A DNA stretch of 64,000 nucleotides from positions 154,955 to 218,954 of the forward strand of contig NZ_JAPCWE010000003.1 of assembly GCF_025943985.1 (NCBI RefSeq), read 5' to 3'. A model generated the notes under the pieces. The model did no database searches and was not told the DNA's origin. It saw nothing but the letters and a program-made list of their open reading frames with translations. Source of the stretch: Anaerorudis cellulosivorans. GTDB taxonomy: Bacteria; Bacteroidota; Bacteroidia; Bacteroidales; Dysgonomonadaceae. The position numbers were made by a program, and so were the translations under genes. This document shows positions 44,601-52,380 of this stretch, in pieces. How positions within the stretch are numbered: the stretch's first letter is position 1; each line of letters begins with the position of its first letter.

Positions 44601-44996
44601 TGTAGTGTCACTTTGAATTTTACTTATAAGTATAAAGGATTTAGAGTATTGAAAAGAAACATAATAGGCTAAAGCAGAAATCAGACAAAACAAATTTTTA
44701 TTTTTTGTCTGTGTATTAAGTGAACCGTGTATGTATTCAAGAATCGCAGCACCTTTTTCTAAAGAATGAGCCGCTTTTGTGTAATTATGTTTTTCAAAAT
44801 AATTACATCCGACATTCAGATATTTAAAAGCAAGAGTATTTAGTTGTTCATCTTTAATTGTATAGCGAGGAAAATTTTGTTGAGACTCTCCTGTATTATA
44901 AAGGATATATCTTGCATTAGCTTGGGCGATTAAGTTCTGTAAAGTAGAATCCGATTCTAACACCTGATAGCTTTCTTCAATATGTTCTATATTCAT
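41640..44996 (-). CDS. hamB: Hachiman defence helicase HamB
   Basis: The 1118-residue protein is a superfamily 2 DEAD/DEAH helicase. Residues 1-270 are helical and TPR-like. Helicase motifs are I PTSSGKT (299-305), Ia IAPFRSL, Ib ATPEKA, II VDEGH (401-405), III LSAVLP, IV LIFVGVKRS, V IATSTLGQGVN and VI IAGRAGRAF. The C-terminal ~450 residues are helical. Its ATG overlaps the hamA stop (ATGA, 44993-44996). A DUF1837 gene followed by a large SF2 helicase is the definition of Hachiman, an anti-phage system in which HamA degrades DNA after activation by HamB. Confidence 0.9.
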   Translation of the reverse strand: MNIEHIEESYQVLESDSTLQNLIAQANARYILYNTGESQQNFPRYTIKDEQLNTLAFKYLNVGCNYFEKHNYTKAAHSLEKGAAILEYIHGSLNTQTKNKNLFCLISALAYYVSFQYSKSFILISKIQSDTTISSLISLFLSRHFDQLLSEIDQLLTDSSYDDEYLAEHFDEDDTTKIYEIIIAKALNHYVQFYHTGNNEFLEIAKRNLIDLQDIAGIKGEPDIWWVIRLLLLIIEGFKESSLWHVLGHYFNIKDKFPLKYIQSLVYKNGSITELFLTQRNSLPKVLNNEQNGSIVSIPTSSGKTRIGEIAILNCLVNEPDAKILFIAPFRSLAYEIENSLDEIFSNLDISVSHLYGGSLFSKLDEKIINESSVIVATPEKAKALLRSSKEILSCIKLVIVDEGHLFGANKRLIVNEMFYEELRYHIGLNGGKFLLLSAVLPNAEDLSEWLTGSSNNVYKENWRPSDERIGIMEWNGVSVNINWRSTDTERNSFNPNFIVRQELPKKPRQRKIRYFPADKNQAIATTAYKLRNFGPVLIFVGVKRSVFTLAREYEKCIQPEDGRFRFKNKANWKAFKLACIESYGEDSEWLRFAKLGIFCHNADLLSDVRLPLERLMRSEKPRVIIATSTLGQGVNLGVSTVIFSTLYQAREPITKRDFWNIAGRAGRAFVDHEGKILVAHDVSGKDKKTIDRERGNITSYLDKDNIDKAKSGCLALIRGLKIIALRNGVPFDVLLNLLAENRIAEIHEQSDEINDLLDWIDDGLLSLHNSNNIEGNKLEWVDEYFPQSLAYLQTQYYDDITGDEVLEFVKARIKGITRKVGEEKENWENVVSSGIPINSDLQIEDRMDEVIRFVQDYVIGGQTLEDLILLLENIENTINDINVLEGESIESVDSKEIRRKWLSGIAMSDISQHENAIKIITNHYSFNLPWILNGISKKLKKRDLTDEADVIEELAILVELGLPNIKSIKVYQAGIRSRSSALEIANLYEDELWEKSIKTYKQDLINHADFYKEQVSENAASWIDLLVKFSKREIIKIERVPNFKYGKVHKRTKRLIARLINDEQFLLSTDFSVINKIGEDSNVDFSNVNDLNGIYFDYDEKDNLWKMKCINPYIKFE

Positions 44997-45820
44997 AATA
45001 AATCGGGATTAGCAATTAATTCTTCTGCCTTTACAAATACGGATTCAATAAATCCTTCTGGGTCATCAATACCAACAGAAATAAAAACCAAGTTAGGGTT
45101 ATCACTACTCAAATGCGTTTCTACTTTTTCAGAGGTATCTGTATTGCTTAATAACAGGCCTGCATAAATCAAGTCACCTCTATCCTTTATGTCTTGTACT
45201 ATATAATCATCTAACTTTCTCGCAAGGGGCTCATCTGTTTTAGCAATTTCTTCTACTAAAAAAGTATATGATAAAGGAAGCATGTCCTTACTTAAAGAAT
45301 CAGTTATATCACCAATAACGGCTTTTGACGGGGTTTTCCGAAATTTGGATTCTCCTAAATAAATTTTTATTTTTTCATTACCATTTTCTTCAAATAAATC
45401 GACCATCAAAGTATCATCTCCCTTGATTGCTTGATCTACATTTGGATTATATTTTAATTTGAAAACTTTTATAAATTCTTTTCTTTGTGTTGTTTGAAGA
45501 TAGTCTGTTAGAAGAACTTCGGTCGCATTACCTTTTTTTACCTTATCTGCAATTGGTAATTTTCTATGTTGTTCTGCGTATTGAGGAAAACCTAAACTTC
45601 CATATTTTTCTTTCAATCTATCTATTCTAAATTGAGTATAATGATGATCAATTATCTTTCTTGCCATCCATTCAATTAACTCATCATCCACTTCAATAGA
45701 TTCCGTCAATTCTCTATGACATTTTGTATCGGAATCAGGAATGTCTTTTGCAGCAAGCCATTTACCAAATGGATGCGTATTATCAGGATGCTCACCTATT
45801 AACCGTATTTGTTTCGTCAT
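44993..45820 (-). CDS. hamA: Hachiman effector nuclease HamA (DUF1837)
   Basis: I start this 275-residue protein at the ATG at 45820 (MTKQIRLIGEHPDNTHPFGK). The DUF1837 domain covers about 50-260, with a PD-(D/E)XK-like active site: GNATEVLL (E101), KGDDTLMVDL (D136/D141) and YLGESKFRK (E157, K159). The protein is the DNA-degrading partner of HamB. A -7 box TAACTTTG (45851-45858, minus strand) lies 30 bp upstream; the -33 is poor (TTCTG). Confidence 0.88.
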   Translation of the reverse strand: MTKQIRLIGEHPDNTHPFGKWLAAKDIPDSDTKCHRELTESIEVDDELIEWMARKIIDHHYTQFRIDRLKEKYGSLGFPQYAEQHRKLPIADKVKKGNATEVLLTDYLQTTQRKEFIKVFKLKYNPNVDQAIKGDDTLMVDLFEENGNEKIKIYLGESKFRKTPSKAVIGDITDSLSKDMLPLSYTFLVEEIAKTDEPLARKLDDYIVQDIKDRGDLIYAGLLLSNTDTSEKVETHLSSDNPNLVFISVGIDDPEGFIESVFVKAEELIANPDLL

Positions 45821-45850
45821 AAACTTTACTTTAGATAAATTGAAGACCCA

Positions 45851-45858
45851 CAAAGTTA
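45851..45858 (-). promoter_or_regulatory. -7 box of the Hachiman operon
   Basis: TAACTTTG on the minus strand is a full -7 match 30 bp before the hamA start. No TTG is found 19-20 bp upstream, so the promoter may be weak or regulated. Confidence 0.4.
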
Positions 45859-45938
45859 GCAAATAACTGAAATTCAGAAAGAATAATTCCTTATAACTTT
45901 AGCAATCATTAGTTTTCATACGATTCGTATTGACTTCA

Positions 45939-46022
45939 ATGCCACAAGTCGCCAATTCAATTCCTTAACAACCCACACTGCCAACAATCAGATAGTTACA
46001 GTGGAAACCTATTTACTTTCGC
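45939..46022 (+). promoter_or_regulatory. Conserved upstream element and promoter of mobC
   Basis: ATGCCACAAGTCGCCA (45939-45954) recurs with one change at 50686-50701. In both places TTTCGC begins exactly 78 bp downstream (46017 and 50764), preceded by TA with a TAnTTTCGC pattern near the -7 position. Both precede the first gene of a plus-strand unit by 112-125 bp. Confidence 0.55.
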
Positions 46023-46050
46023 TTTTCAAACTCATAAAAGCGATTTTATT

Positions 46051-48060
46051 ATGCAACAAGAAGATGATCTCCGGGGATTGGCAAAAGTCATGGACTTTAT
46101 GCGTGCCCTCAGTACTTTATTTGTAGTAATCAACATCTATTGGTTTTGTTACCAGCAGATGGTAAATTGGGGTATCAATATCGGTGTGGTCGATAAGATA
46201 CTCGTTAATTTTGACCGCACGGCGGGTTTATTCCATAATATCCTTTGGACTAAACTCTTTACCATAGTATTCCTCGCCCTTTCCTGTTTGGGAACAAAGG
46301 GAGTTAAGGAAGAAAAAATCACATGGAACAAAATCATAGTGTTCCTGTCAGCCGGATTCGTGCTATTCTTTTTTAACTGGTGGCTTCTGGATTTACCCTT
46401 GCCACTGGAAGCCAATGCCGGCTTTTATATGTTGACGATGTCCGTAGGGTACATTTTCCTATTGATGGGTGGAACATGGATGTCGCGCCTACTCAAAAAC
46501 AACATGATGGACGACGTGTTCAATGTCGAGAACGAATCCTTTCAACAAGAAACTCGCCTGATGGAAAACGAGTATTCGGTAAACCTGCCTACACGTTTTT
46601 ATTACCGGAAGAAATGGAATAACGGCTGGATTAATGTCGTGAACCCGTTCAGGGCTTCAATCGTATTGGGTACGCCCGGATCGGGCAAGAGTTATGCCGT
46701 TGTTAATCAATACATAAAACAGCAGATTAAAAAGGGATACTCACTCTATTGCTATGATTTCAAGTACCCCGACCTCTCAACAATAGCCTATAACCACCTA
46801 TTAAACAATCAGGGCGGTTATAAGAAAGTTCCTACATTTTACGTGATTAACTTCGATGATCCGTCCCGCTCGCACCGTTGTAACCCGCTTAATCCGTCAT
46901 TTATGAATGATATTGCTGATGCTTACGAGTCGGCTTATACTATAATGCTCAATTTGAACCGGACGTGGGTGCAAAAGCAGGGCGATTTTTTTGTCGAATC
47001 CTCGATTATTCTTTTTGCTGCTATTATTTGGTATTTACGCATTTATAAGGACGGAAAGTATTGCACCTTTCCTCACGCCATTGAATTTTTGAATAAACGA
47101 TACGAAGATATTTTCCCTATCCTAACCTCTTATCCGGAGTTGGAAAACTACCTTTCTCCTTTCATGGATGCGTGGCTCGGTGGTGCAATGGAGCAGTTGC
47201 AGGGACAGATTTCATCGGCTAAAATACCGCTTTCCCGTATGATTTCGCCACAACTTTATTGGGTCATGTCGGGCGATGAATTTTCATTGGATATAAATAA
47301 CCCCGAAGAACCGAAAGTATTATGCGTAGGCAACAACCCCGATAGACAAAACATTTACGGAGCGGCATTAGGACTGTATAACAGTCGTATTGTGAAGTTA
47401 ATCAACAAAAAGGGACAACTGAAAAGCAGCGTGGTAATTGACGAGTTGCCGACAATTTACTTCAAAGGCTTGGACAACCTGATAGCGACCGCCCGAAGCA
47501 ATAAAGTAGCCGTATTGCTCGGTTTTCAGGACTTTTCACAGCTAAAACGCGACTATGGAGATAAAGAGGCCGCTGTCGTGATGAACACGGTGGGCAATAT
47601 TTTCAGCGGTCAAGTCGTAGGCGACACTGCCAAAAACCTTTCGGAGCGTTTCGGAAAAGTGTTACAGAAACGACAGTCTATGACAATAAACAGAAACGAC
47701 AAGTCCACATCCATATCTACGCAGCTTGACAGTTTGATTCCCGCCAGTAAGATAGCCAATCTAACACAAGGTATGTTTGTGGGTGCAATCGCCGATAATT
47801 TCGACGAGAGAATAGAACAGAAAATTTTCCATGCAGAAATAGTAGTAGACAACGAACGGGCAAAGCGGGAAACCGCCAAATACCAGCAGATACCCGTTAT
47901 TGCCAACTTTGTCGATGAGGACGGAGTGGACAGGATGAAGGATATGATTAAAGAAAATTACGACCGCATCAAAGAAGAAACACGCCAAATAGTCGATAAA
48001 GAATTGGAAAGAATTAAGAACGACCCAACACTATGTAAACCCTTACCAGAGCAGGAATAA
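46051..48060 (+). CDS. mobC: Type IV coupling protein MobC (VirD4-like, YWFCY domain)
   Basis: The 669-residue ATPase hands the relaxase-DNA complex to the secretion channel. The N-terminus carries the YWFCY signature (VVINIYWFCYQQMVNWG, about 26-42) and four membrane helices. The ATPase has Walker A VLGTPGSGKSYAVVNQ at about 205-220 and Walker B SVVIDELPTIYF. A charged C-terminal tail follows. In Bacteroides elements this gene is mobC and normally lies after mobA-mobB; here the defence insertion separates them. It has its own promoter region, shared in design with 50686-50769. Confidence 0.93.
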   Translation: MQQEDDLRGLAKVMDFMRALSTLFVVINIYWFCYQQMVNWGINIGVVDKILVNFDRTAGLFHNILWTKLFTIVFLALSCLGTKGVKEEKITWNKIIVFLSAGFVLFFFNWWLLDLPLPLEANAGFYMLTMSVGYIFLLMGGTWMSRLLKNNMMDDVFNVENESFQQETRLMENEYSVNLPTRFYYRKKWNNGWINVVNPFRASIVLGTPGSGKSYAVVNQYIKQQIKKGYSLYCYDFKYPDLSTIAYNHLLNNQGGYKKVPTFYVINFDDPSRSHRCNPLNPSFMNDIADAYESAYTIMLNLNRTWVQKQGDFFVESSIILFAAIIWYLRIYKDGKYCTFPHAIEFLNKRYEDIFPILTSYPELENYLSPFMDAWLGGAMEQLQGQISSAKIPLSRMISPQLYWVMSGDEFSLDINNPEEPKVLCVGNNPDRQNIYGAALGLYNSRIVKLINKKGQLKSSVVIDELPTIYFKGLDNLIATARSNKVAVLLGFQDFSQLKRDYGDKEAAVVMNTVGNIFSGQVVGDTAKNLSERFGKVLQKRQSMTINRNDKSTSISTQLDSLIPASKIANLTQGMFVGAIADNFDERIEQKIFHAEIVVDNERAKRETAKYQQIPVIANFVDEDGVDRMKDMIKENYDRIKEETRQIVDKELERIKNDPTLCKPLPEQE

Positions 48061-48129
48061 ATGTGCAGTATAAAATTAACTCCTACATTTTAAATAGTTG
48101 TAGGGTTTTCTTAGTAAAGGACACTACCA

Positions 48130-50127
48130 TTATTTTCCTATTTCTTCCGCCTCTTGAGGTTGTTTTTCTTCTCCAAAATTCTCAGGCAGGTATTCCTTGT
48201 ATTTTGCTCTCAGATATTCAAGTCCTTCATTATTATCCTGTAAAGAGATATTAAGTTTTTCTTTTATAAACTCATGCCTCAATTTTGCATCTGTGATGAT
48301 ATCTCCCCACCTCAAAACATATACATCAAAATTATCTCCTTCTGAAACATGACCATATTTCCTATGTTTCTGATTTATCAAAGGCTCTAATTCCGGCTTT
48401 ATTTCTTTAGTAATCAGATAGAACTTCCATCTGGTTTTGTCTTTAGGAAATCTGGCATCATTAGCTACTCTTGCTGCGTAACCCTCTATCTGTCCTTTTT
48501 CTTTAATCCCTGCATCTACAGTGGGTTTCTTCAACTCAATGACCAAGTTTTCTTTACCTCTTTTACCTAAACTGTATTGCTGCCAGAGGCAAACATCTGG
48601 TATTGTTTGTAAATCCCCATTATCTTCAGACTCCACAACTTCTTCAAAATCCTCTCGCTCCAAGTGGTCTTTGATATATGCTTTCAAGACATTTTTTAAA
48701 GAAATGTCATCAACCCCATAAGTATATTCATCTCCAAAAATCCAAGTTTCTCTGACAATAATTTTATGAAGGTGTTTTCTTTCTTTTACATCTTTATTGA
48801 GTTCTTTATCATATACGAGTTGTTCTAATCCCTGCAAGAAGTTTAACCTGTTCTTGATTTCAGTCATGGTATCAATTATGCAGGATAATGATGTGTCTTC
48901 CAGAATATCTGCAAGCTCATTCTGCTTATCCTTTGGGAGTTCAATAACTTCGCTTAAAATTCTTTTTAGATTAACAGACCCTGACTCCAATGCCTCTTTA
49001 ATAAGAGATAATGTGAGCTTTTTCCCTTTATTATCCTGATCGCCAAAAGAGGGAAGATATTCATTTACCTGTAATGCAACTATATCAAAAACCTGCCTTG
49101 TAGATTCTTCAACGATATTCTCTGGCTTATTCTCGTATGGATAGATTTTCTCTCTCTTTAATTCCTCTATAAATTCTTTAGAATAAAGATGCAGTCTGTC
49201 TTTCAAATATTGTCGGGCTATCTTTTTAGCATCATTATATGCTACATTCAAATCCTCATTCATTTCCCCCATATTCAAGGTGTTTTCCCTGTGGAGTTGC
49301 TCTATATAGACAGATTGAATGAAGATTGAGATAGGAAGAGAAGACCTAATACCTAAATTATATTCAAGAAAAGGTATGCCCTTAGTGTTGCAAAAATATG
49401 TTTTTTTCTTATTGTCAAATTGCCACTCAATAATCTTTACAACAAATGAATAAGTGAGGTTATTTATTTCATATTTCAAAGTTTCTTCATATGTATTCTT
49501 AATCAGGGAATCAAAATTCAGCTCATTGCCATTAAAGAATATCTTAAAGTTTTGATAATTAATCCAAAATGAAGCGAATTTTTCCTCTATTTCTCTTCTA
49601 TTTTTTAGGTTAAGTCCTTGTTCTGCATTAACATCATTGACATTTTGAATTAAAACCCTGAACCCTTGAGAACCTTCCCCTTTCGGTAATTGCTTTAAAT
49701 CACTTATTTCTGAATGAGATAACTGGCTATTACTGACCTTTACTGTAAAAGTCTTATAACTATCATCATCCTTATAAATACTGAAAAAAGTAACTAAATC
49801 TCCTAAGGCTAAACTTTTAAATCGACCCTTTCCCTCTTTACCATGATATGATCTACCTCCAGGGCTTTGCGTTGTATATTTCTTCTCAGAACCACCTAAT
49901 TTGCCAAATACGTTTTTGGCTTTTTCATATGATAATCCATGCCCATTGTCAATTATCTCTATTTCATTATATCCACCCAAACCATTCTTCTTATAGTTAA
50001 TGTGAATTTCTGAGGAATCAGCATCAATAGCATTCCAAATTAATTCACAAAGAGCAGTTATCCCACTTGCTTTGGTAAGAGATTCTATATGGTCATGTTC
50101 AACCCCTAAGTCTATTATTGTTGGCAT
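48130..50127 (-). CDS. GHKL ATPase with C-terminal PD-(D/E)XK nuclease domain (second of two)
   Basis: The 665-residue protein has an N-terminal Hsp90/MutL-type ATPase: N-box CELIWNAIDAD (E28, N32), G1 IIDNGHG (D60), and G2 GKEGKGRFK (96-104). A helical middle (about 280-480) follows. The C-terminal 157 residues form a nuclease-like core: IPDVCLW (D511), VIELKKPT (E531, K533), then GQIEGYA with a Gln. The layout equals that of the protein at 21213-23150, although the sequences have diverged strongly. It stands alone between mobC and the DUF3945 gene, in opposite orientation, and is probably a single-gene defence or restriction system. Confidence 0.78.
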   Translation of the reverse strand: MPTIIDLGVEHDHIESLTKASGITALCELIWNAIDADSSEIHINYKKNGLGGYNEIEIIDNGHGLSYEKAKNVFGKLGGSEKKYTTQSPGGRSYHGKEGKGRFKSLALGDLVTFFSIYKDDDSYKTFTVKVSNSQLSHSEISDLKQLPKGEGSQGFRVLIQNVNDVNAEQGLNLKNRREIEEKFASFWINYQNFKIFFNGNELNFDSLIKNTYEETLKYEINNLTYSFVVKIIEWQFDNKKKTYFCNTKGIPFLEYNLGIRSSLPISIFIQSVYIEQLHRENTLNMGEMNEDLNVAYNDAKKIARQYLKDRLHLYSKEFIEELKREKIYPYENKPENIVEESTRQVFDIVALQVNEYLPSFGDQDNKGKKLTLSLIKEALESGSVNLKRILSEVIELPKDKQNELADILEDTSLSCIIDTMTEIKNRLNFLQGLEQLVYDKELNKDVKERKHLHKIIVRETWIFGDEYTYGVDDISLKNVLKAYIKDHLEREDFEEVVESEDNGDLQTIPDVCLWQQYSLGKRGKENLVIELKKPTVDAGIKEKGQIEGYAARVANDARFPKDKTRWKFYLITKEIKPELEPLINQKHRKYGHVSEGDNFDVYVLRWGDIITDAKLRHEFIKEKLNISLQDNNEGLEYLRAKYKEYLPENFGEEKQPQEAEEIGK

Positions 50128-50203
50128 ACTTATCAGAATTAAAAAACAAAATTACATAAAAATCAGGGATTAGAAGTCTGATTACAAACTATATTTTTGA
50201 AAT

Positions 50204-50596
50204 TTAATTCAGTAATCTTTTATTTTCTCTATCTCCAAATGGAAACCCTACACCCGTATTGGTCGGTTTTAATCCGTATTTCTCCATTATCTCGTCCAAC
50301 AATCCTTCATCCAAGTGCAGAAATGCCCCGAATAACGGGTAATCCGTCAGTCCGAAACCAATCATTATCCCGTCTTTTTCATCTTCCATACCCTGCATGA
50401 ATACAAAGTAATTGTGCGGATTGGCTCCGTCCATATTGAACATTATTTCCTCATCCGACAACTCCGGTGGAGTAACCCCTTCAATCATCAACTTATAATA
50501 ATCGTAATCCACCCATCCCTGACTGCGGAAAGATGAGAACAGTTCCCTTAACTGCTCTGTGGACAAATGCCTGATAGAATAAAATTGCTCAATCAT
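50204..50596 (-). CDS. 130-aa hypothetical protein
   Basis: The protein (MIEQFYSIRHLSTEQLRELF) is acidic, with an alpha-rich first half and a beta-like second half (GIMIGFGLTDYPLFGAFLHL). I recognise no family. It lies 76 bp upstream of the GHKL gene on the same strand and could be co-transcribed with it. Because it directly abuts the mob/topo promoter region, it may instead belong to the element backbone. Confidence 0.55.
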   Translation of the reverse strand: MIEQFYSIRHLSTEQLRELFSSFRSQGWVDYDYYKLMIEGVTPPELSDEEIMFNMDGANPHNYFVFMQGMEDEKDGIMIGFGLTDYPLFGAFLHLDEGLLDEIMEKYGLKPTNTGVGFPFGDRENKRLLN

Positions 50597-50685
50597 ACCT
50601 TAAAAATATCTCTCCCCAAAGGTAGGCAATATAACCGGGTAAGGGAAAAGCCATTGCATAATTTCCTCTCGGTACTAATACTTTG

Positions 50686-50769
50686 ATGCCACAAGTTGCC
50701 AGTTGTTTTCCGCAAGCAACAGTACAGATTTCAACCCTTTTACATACAAGTCATTAAGTCTAATTTCGC
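50686..50769 (+). promoter_or_regulatory. Conserved upstream element and promoter of the DUF3945-topB unit
   Basis: ATGCCACAAGTTGCCA (50686-50701) matches 45939-45954 at 15 of 16 positions, and TTTCGC follows at the same 78-bp offset. It heads the plus-strand genes from 50811 to 61139. Confidence 0.55.
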
Positions 50770-50810
50770 CTACGCACCGCTATTGGTGCGAACTAAAAAC
50801 ATTCGTAAAT

Positions 50811-52346
50811 ATGGACGAAAAATTAAAGAACGATGCCAAAAAAGTAATGCTCGTTCAAGATGCAAGCAGCGGCCAACTGAAAGCCGTTACCGATGTGGAT
50901 AAGGACGGAAACATTCAGACCGTCGAACCCACTAAAGCAAATCTGGCTTCCCTGTTGAATGTGAACACGAACGATTCTTTCATTGAAGCCTTTTTCAAAA
51001 AGATGATGGAGCAGGCGGATAATCCGGCACATTCAGGGTTATCCAATCCCATCAACAAAGTTTTTATCATGATCGAGAGCGTTTTTAACAAGCTCGTCAA
51101 GATGAACTTTCCACCCGAAGAACTGGAAAAGTACCGTGTCGATCCGGCAGTAGAACTGGCAGCCCGACAAGGACTGAACCCCAAAGTACAGCAGGGTGGC
51201 GGCGATACCACTTCCCAATCGACTTTCCAACCGATGGACGTAAGCAAAATCGACCGGGCAGATTTGGAACGCAAAGGGATTAAGTGGGAAGATGTGGAGC
51301 CCCACCTGAAAGCGATGTCCTACGGCCATAAGTCCAACAAGATGGTTGAAATGAATCCCGAAATGGAACCCGGCGGTATGCGCGTCCCCACAAAAGGGCG
51401 TATCTCGCTGGAAGAACAGGCGGACGGCTCAATCAAGGCTATTCCACATTACCACCAAGAAAAGCCGAATCTGGATGCACCCCTGCATGGCACAAAGCTC
51501 GATGATGAAGCAAAAGCCAATCTACTGGCTACGGGCAATGCCGGAAAAGTAATTGAACTGGAACTTGCCCCCGGCAAAAAAGAACCTTGTTATGTTACCC
51601 TCGACAAAATGACGAACGGATTGGAAGTCTTGCCCGTCAGTCGGATCGGCCCGATTGACAAAATCAAAGGTGTCGAACTTACCGAAGGGCAGAAGTTGGA
51701 CTTTGCCGCAGGACGGAAAGTGTTAGTCGAGGGCATGACTTCCCGCAGTGGAACAAAATTCGACGGCTATGTTCAGGTCAATGCTGCGGACAAGAAATTC
51801 GACTTTACCTATGACGGCTTAGACCGTAACCGCTACTCTCAGGAGAATAAAGAAATCCGCCAACAGAAAAAGGCGGAAGATCAGGAAACAAAAAAAGAGG
51901 TTTCACAGGGCGAGGATAAAAAAGAAATTTTTATCCCTAAAAAACTATTGGGGGTTGAGCTTGACGAAAAGCAGATTAAATCATTGGAGGCGGGTAAAGC
52001 CACCTATGTGAAAGCCATGATGAAAGACGGTCAGGATCAGCCTTTCAATGCGTGGGTTAAACCGAACTACGAAAAAGGCAAATTGGACTTTTTCAAATGG
52101 AATCCCGACTACGCCAAGAAACAGGGTGCAACAGTAAAACCCACTGCCGAGAGCAAAACACAGGTCGCCGTCAATTCCGAGGGTAAGACCAACGAAGCAA
52201 CCAAGAAAGTGGACAAGCCACTTCAACAGGGGCAGCAGAAACCGACCGAAGGCCAGCAAAAGAAGCAAGATGAGAACAAGCAGCGGCAAAATCCCTCAAA
52301 ACGGCAGTCTGCACGAAAAGCAAAGAGAAGCCCCAAAATTTCCTAA
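50811..52346 (+). CDS. DUF3945/DUF4099-type protein
   Basis: I start this 511-residue protein at the ATG at 50811 (MDEKLKNDAKKVMLVQDASS). It has an N-terminal helical DUF4099-like part (about 1-150) and two to three repeats of a DUF3945-type domain: LTEGQKLDFAAGRKVLVEGM, then LDEKQIKSLEAGKATYVKAM, each followed by a YVQVNAADKKFDFT-like strand pair. It ends in a Gln/Lys-rich low-complexity tail. Such proteins lie next to topB in Bacteroides elements; a structural or DNA-processing role is likely but unproven. Confidence 0.8.
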   Translation: MDEKLKNDAKKVMLVQDASSGQLKAVTDVDKDGNIQTVEPTKANLASLLNVNTNDSFIEAFFKKMMEQADNPAHSGLSNPINKVFIMIESVFNKLVKMNFPPEELEKYRVDPAVELAARQGLNPKVQQGGGDTTSQSTFQPMDVSKIDRADLERKGIKWEDVEPHLKAMSYGHKSNKMVEMNPEMEPGGMRVPTKGRISLEEQADGSIKAIPHYHQEKPNLDAPLHGTKLDDEAKANLLATGNAGKVIELELAPGKKEPCYVTLDKMTNGLEVLPVSRIGPIDKIKGVELTEGQKLDFAAGRKVLVEGMTSRSGTKFDGYVQVNAADKKFDFTYDGLDRNRYSQENKEIRQQKKAEDQETKKEVSQGEDKKEIFIPKKLLGVELDEKQIKSLEAGKATYVKAMMKDGQDQPFNAWVKPNYEKGKLDFFKWNPDYAKKQGATVKPTAESKTQVAVNSEGKTNEATKKVDKPLQQGQQKPTEGQQKKQDENKQRQNPSKRQSARKAKRSPKIS

Positions 52347-52380
52347 TCCATTTATTCACAATAATAAAAAATAGAAAACA

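Noticed and set aside
41640..45820. A restriction-modification or BREX-type helicase-nuclease pair
   Set aside because: The DUF1837 motifs in the small gene and the two-gene ATGA-coupled layout fit Hachiman, and no methylase is part of the unit.
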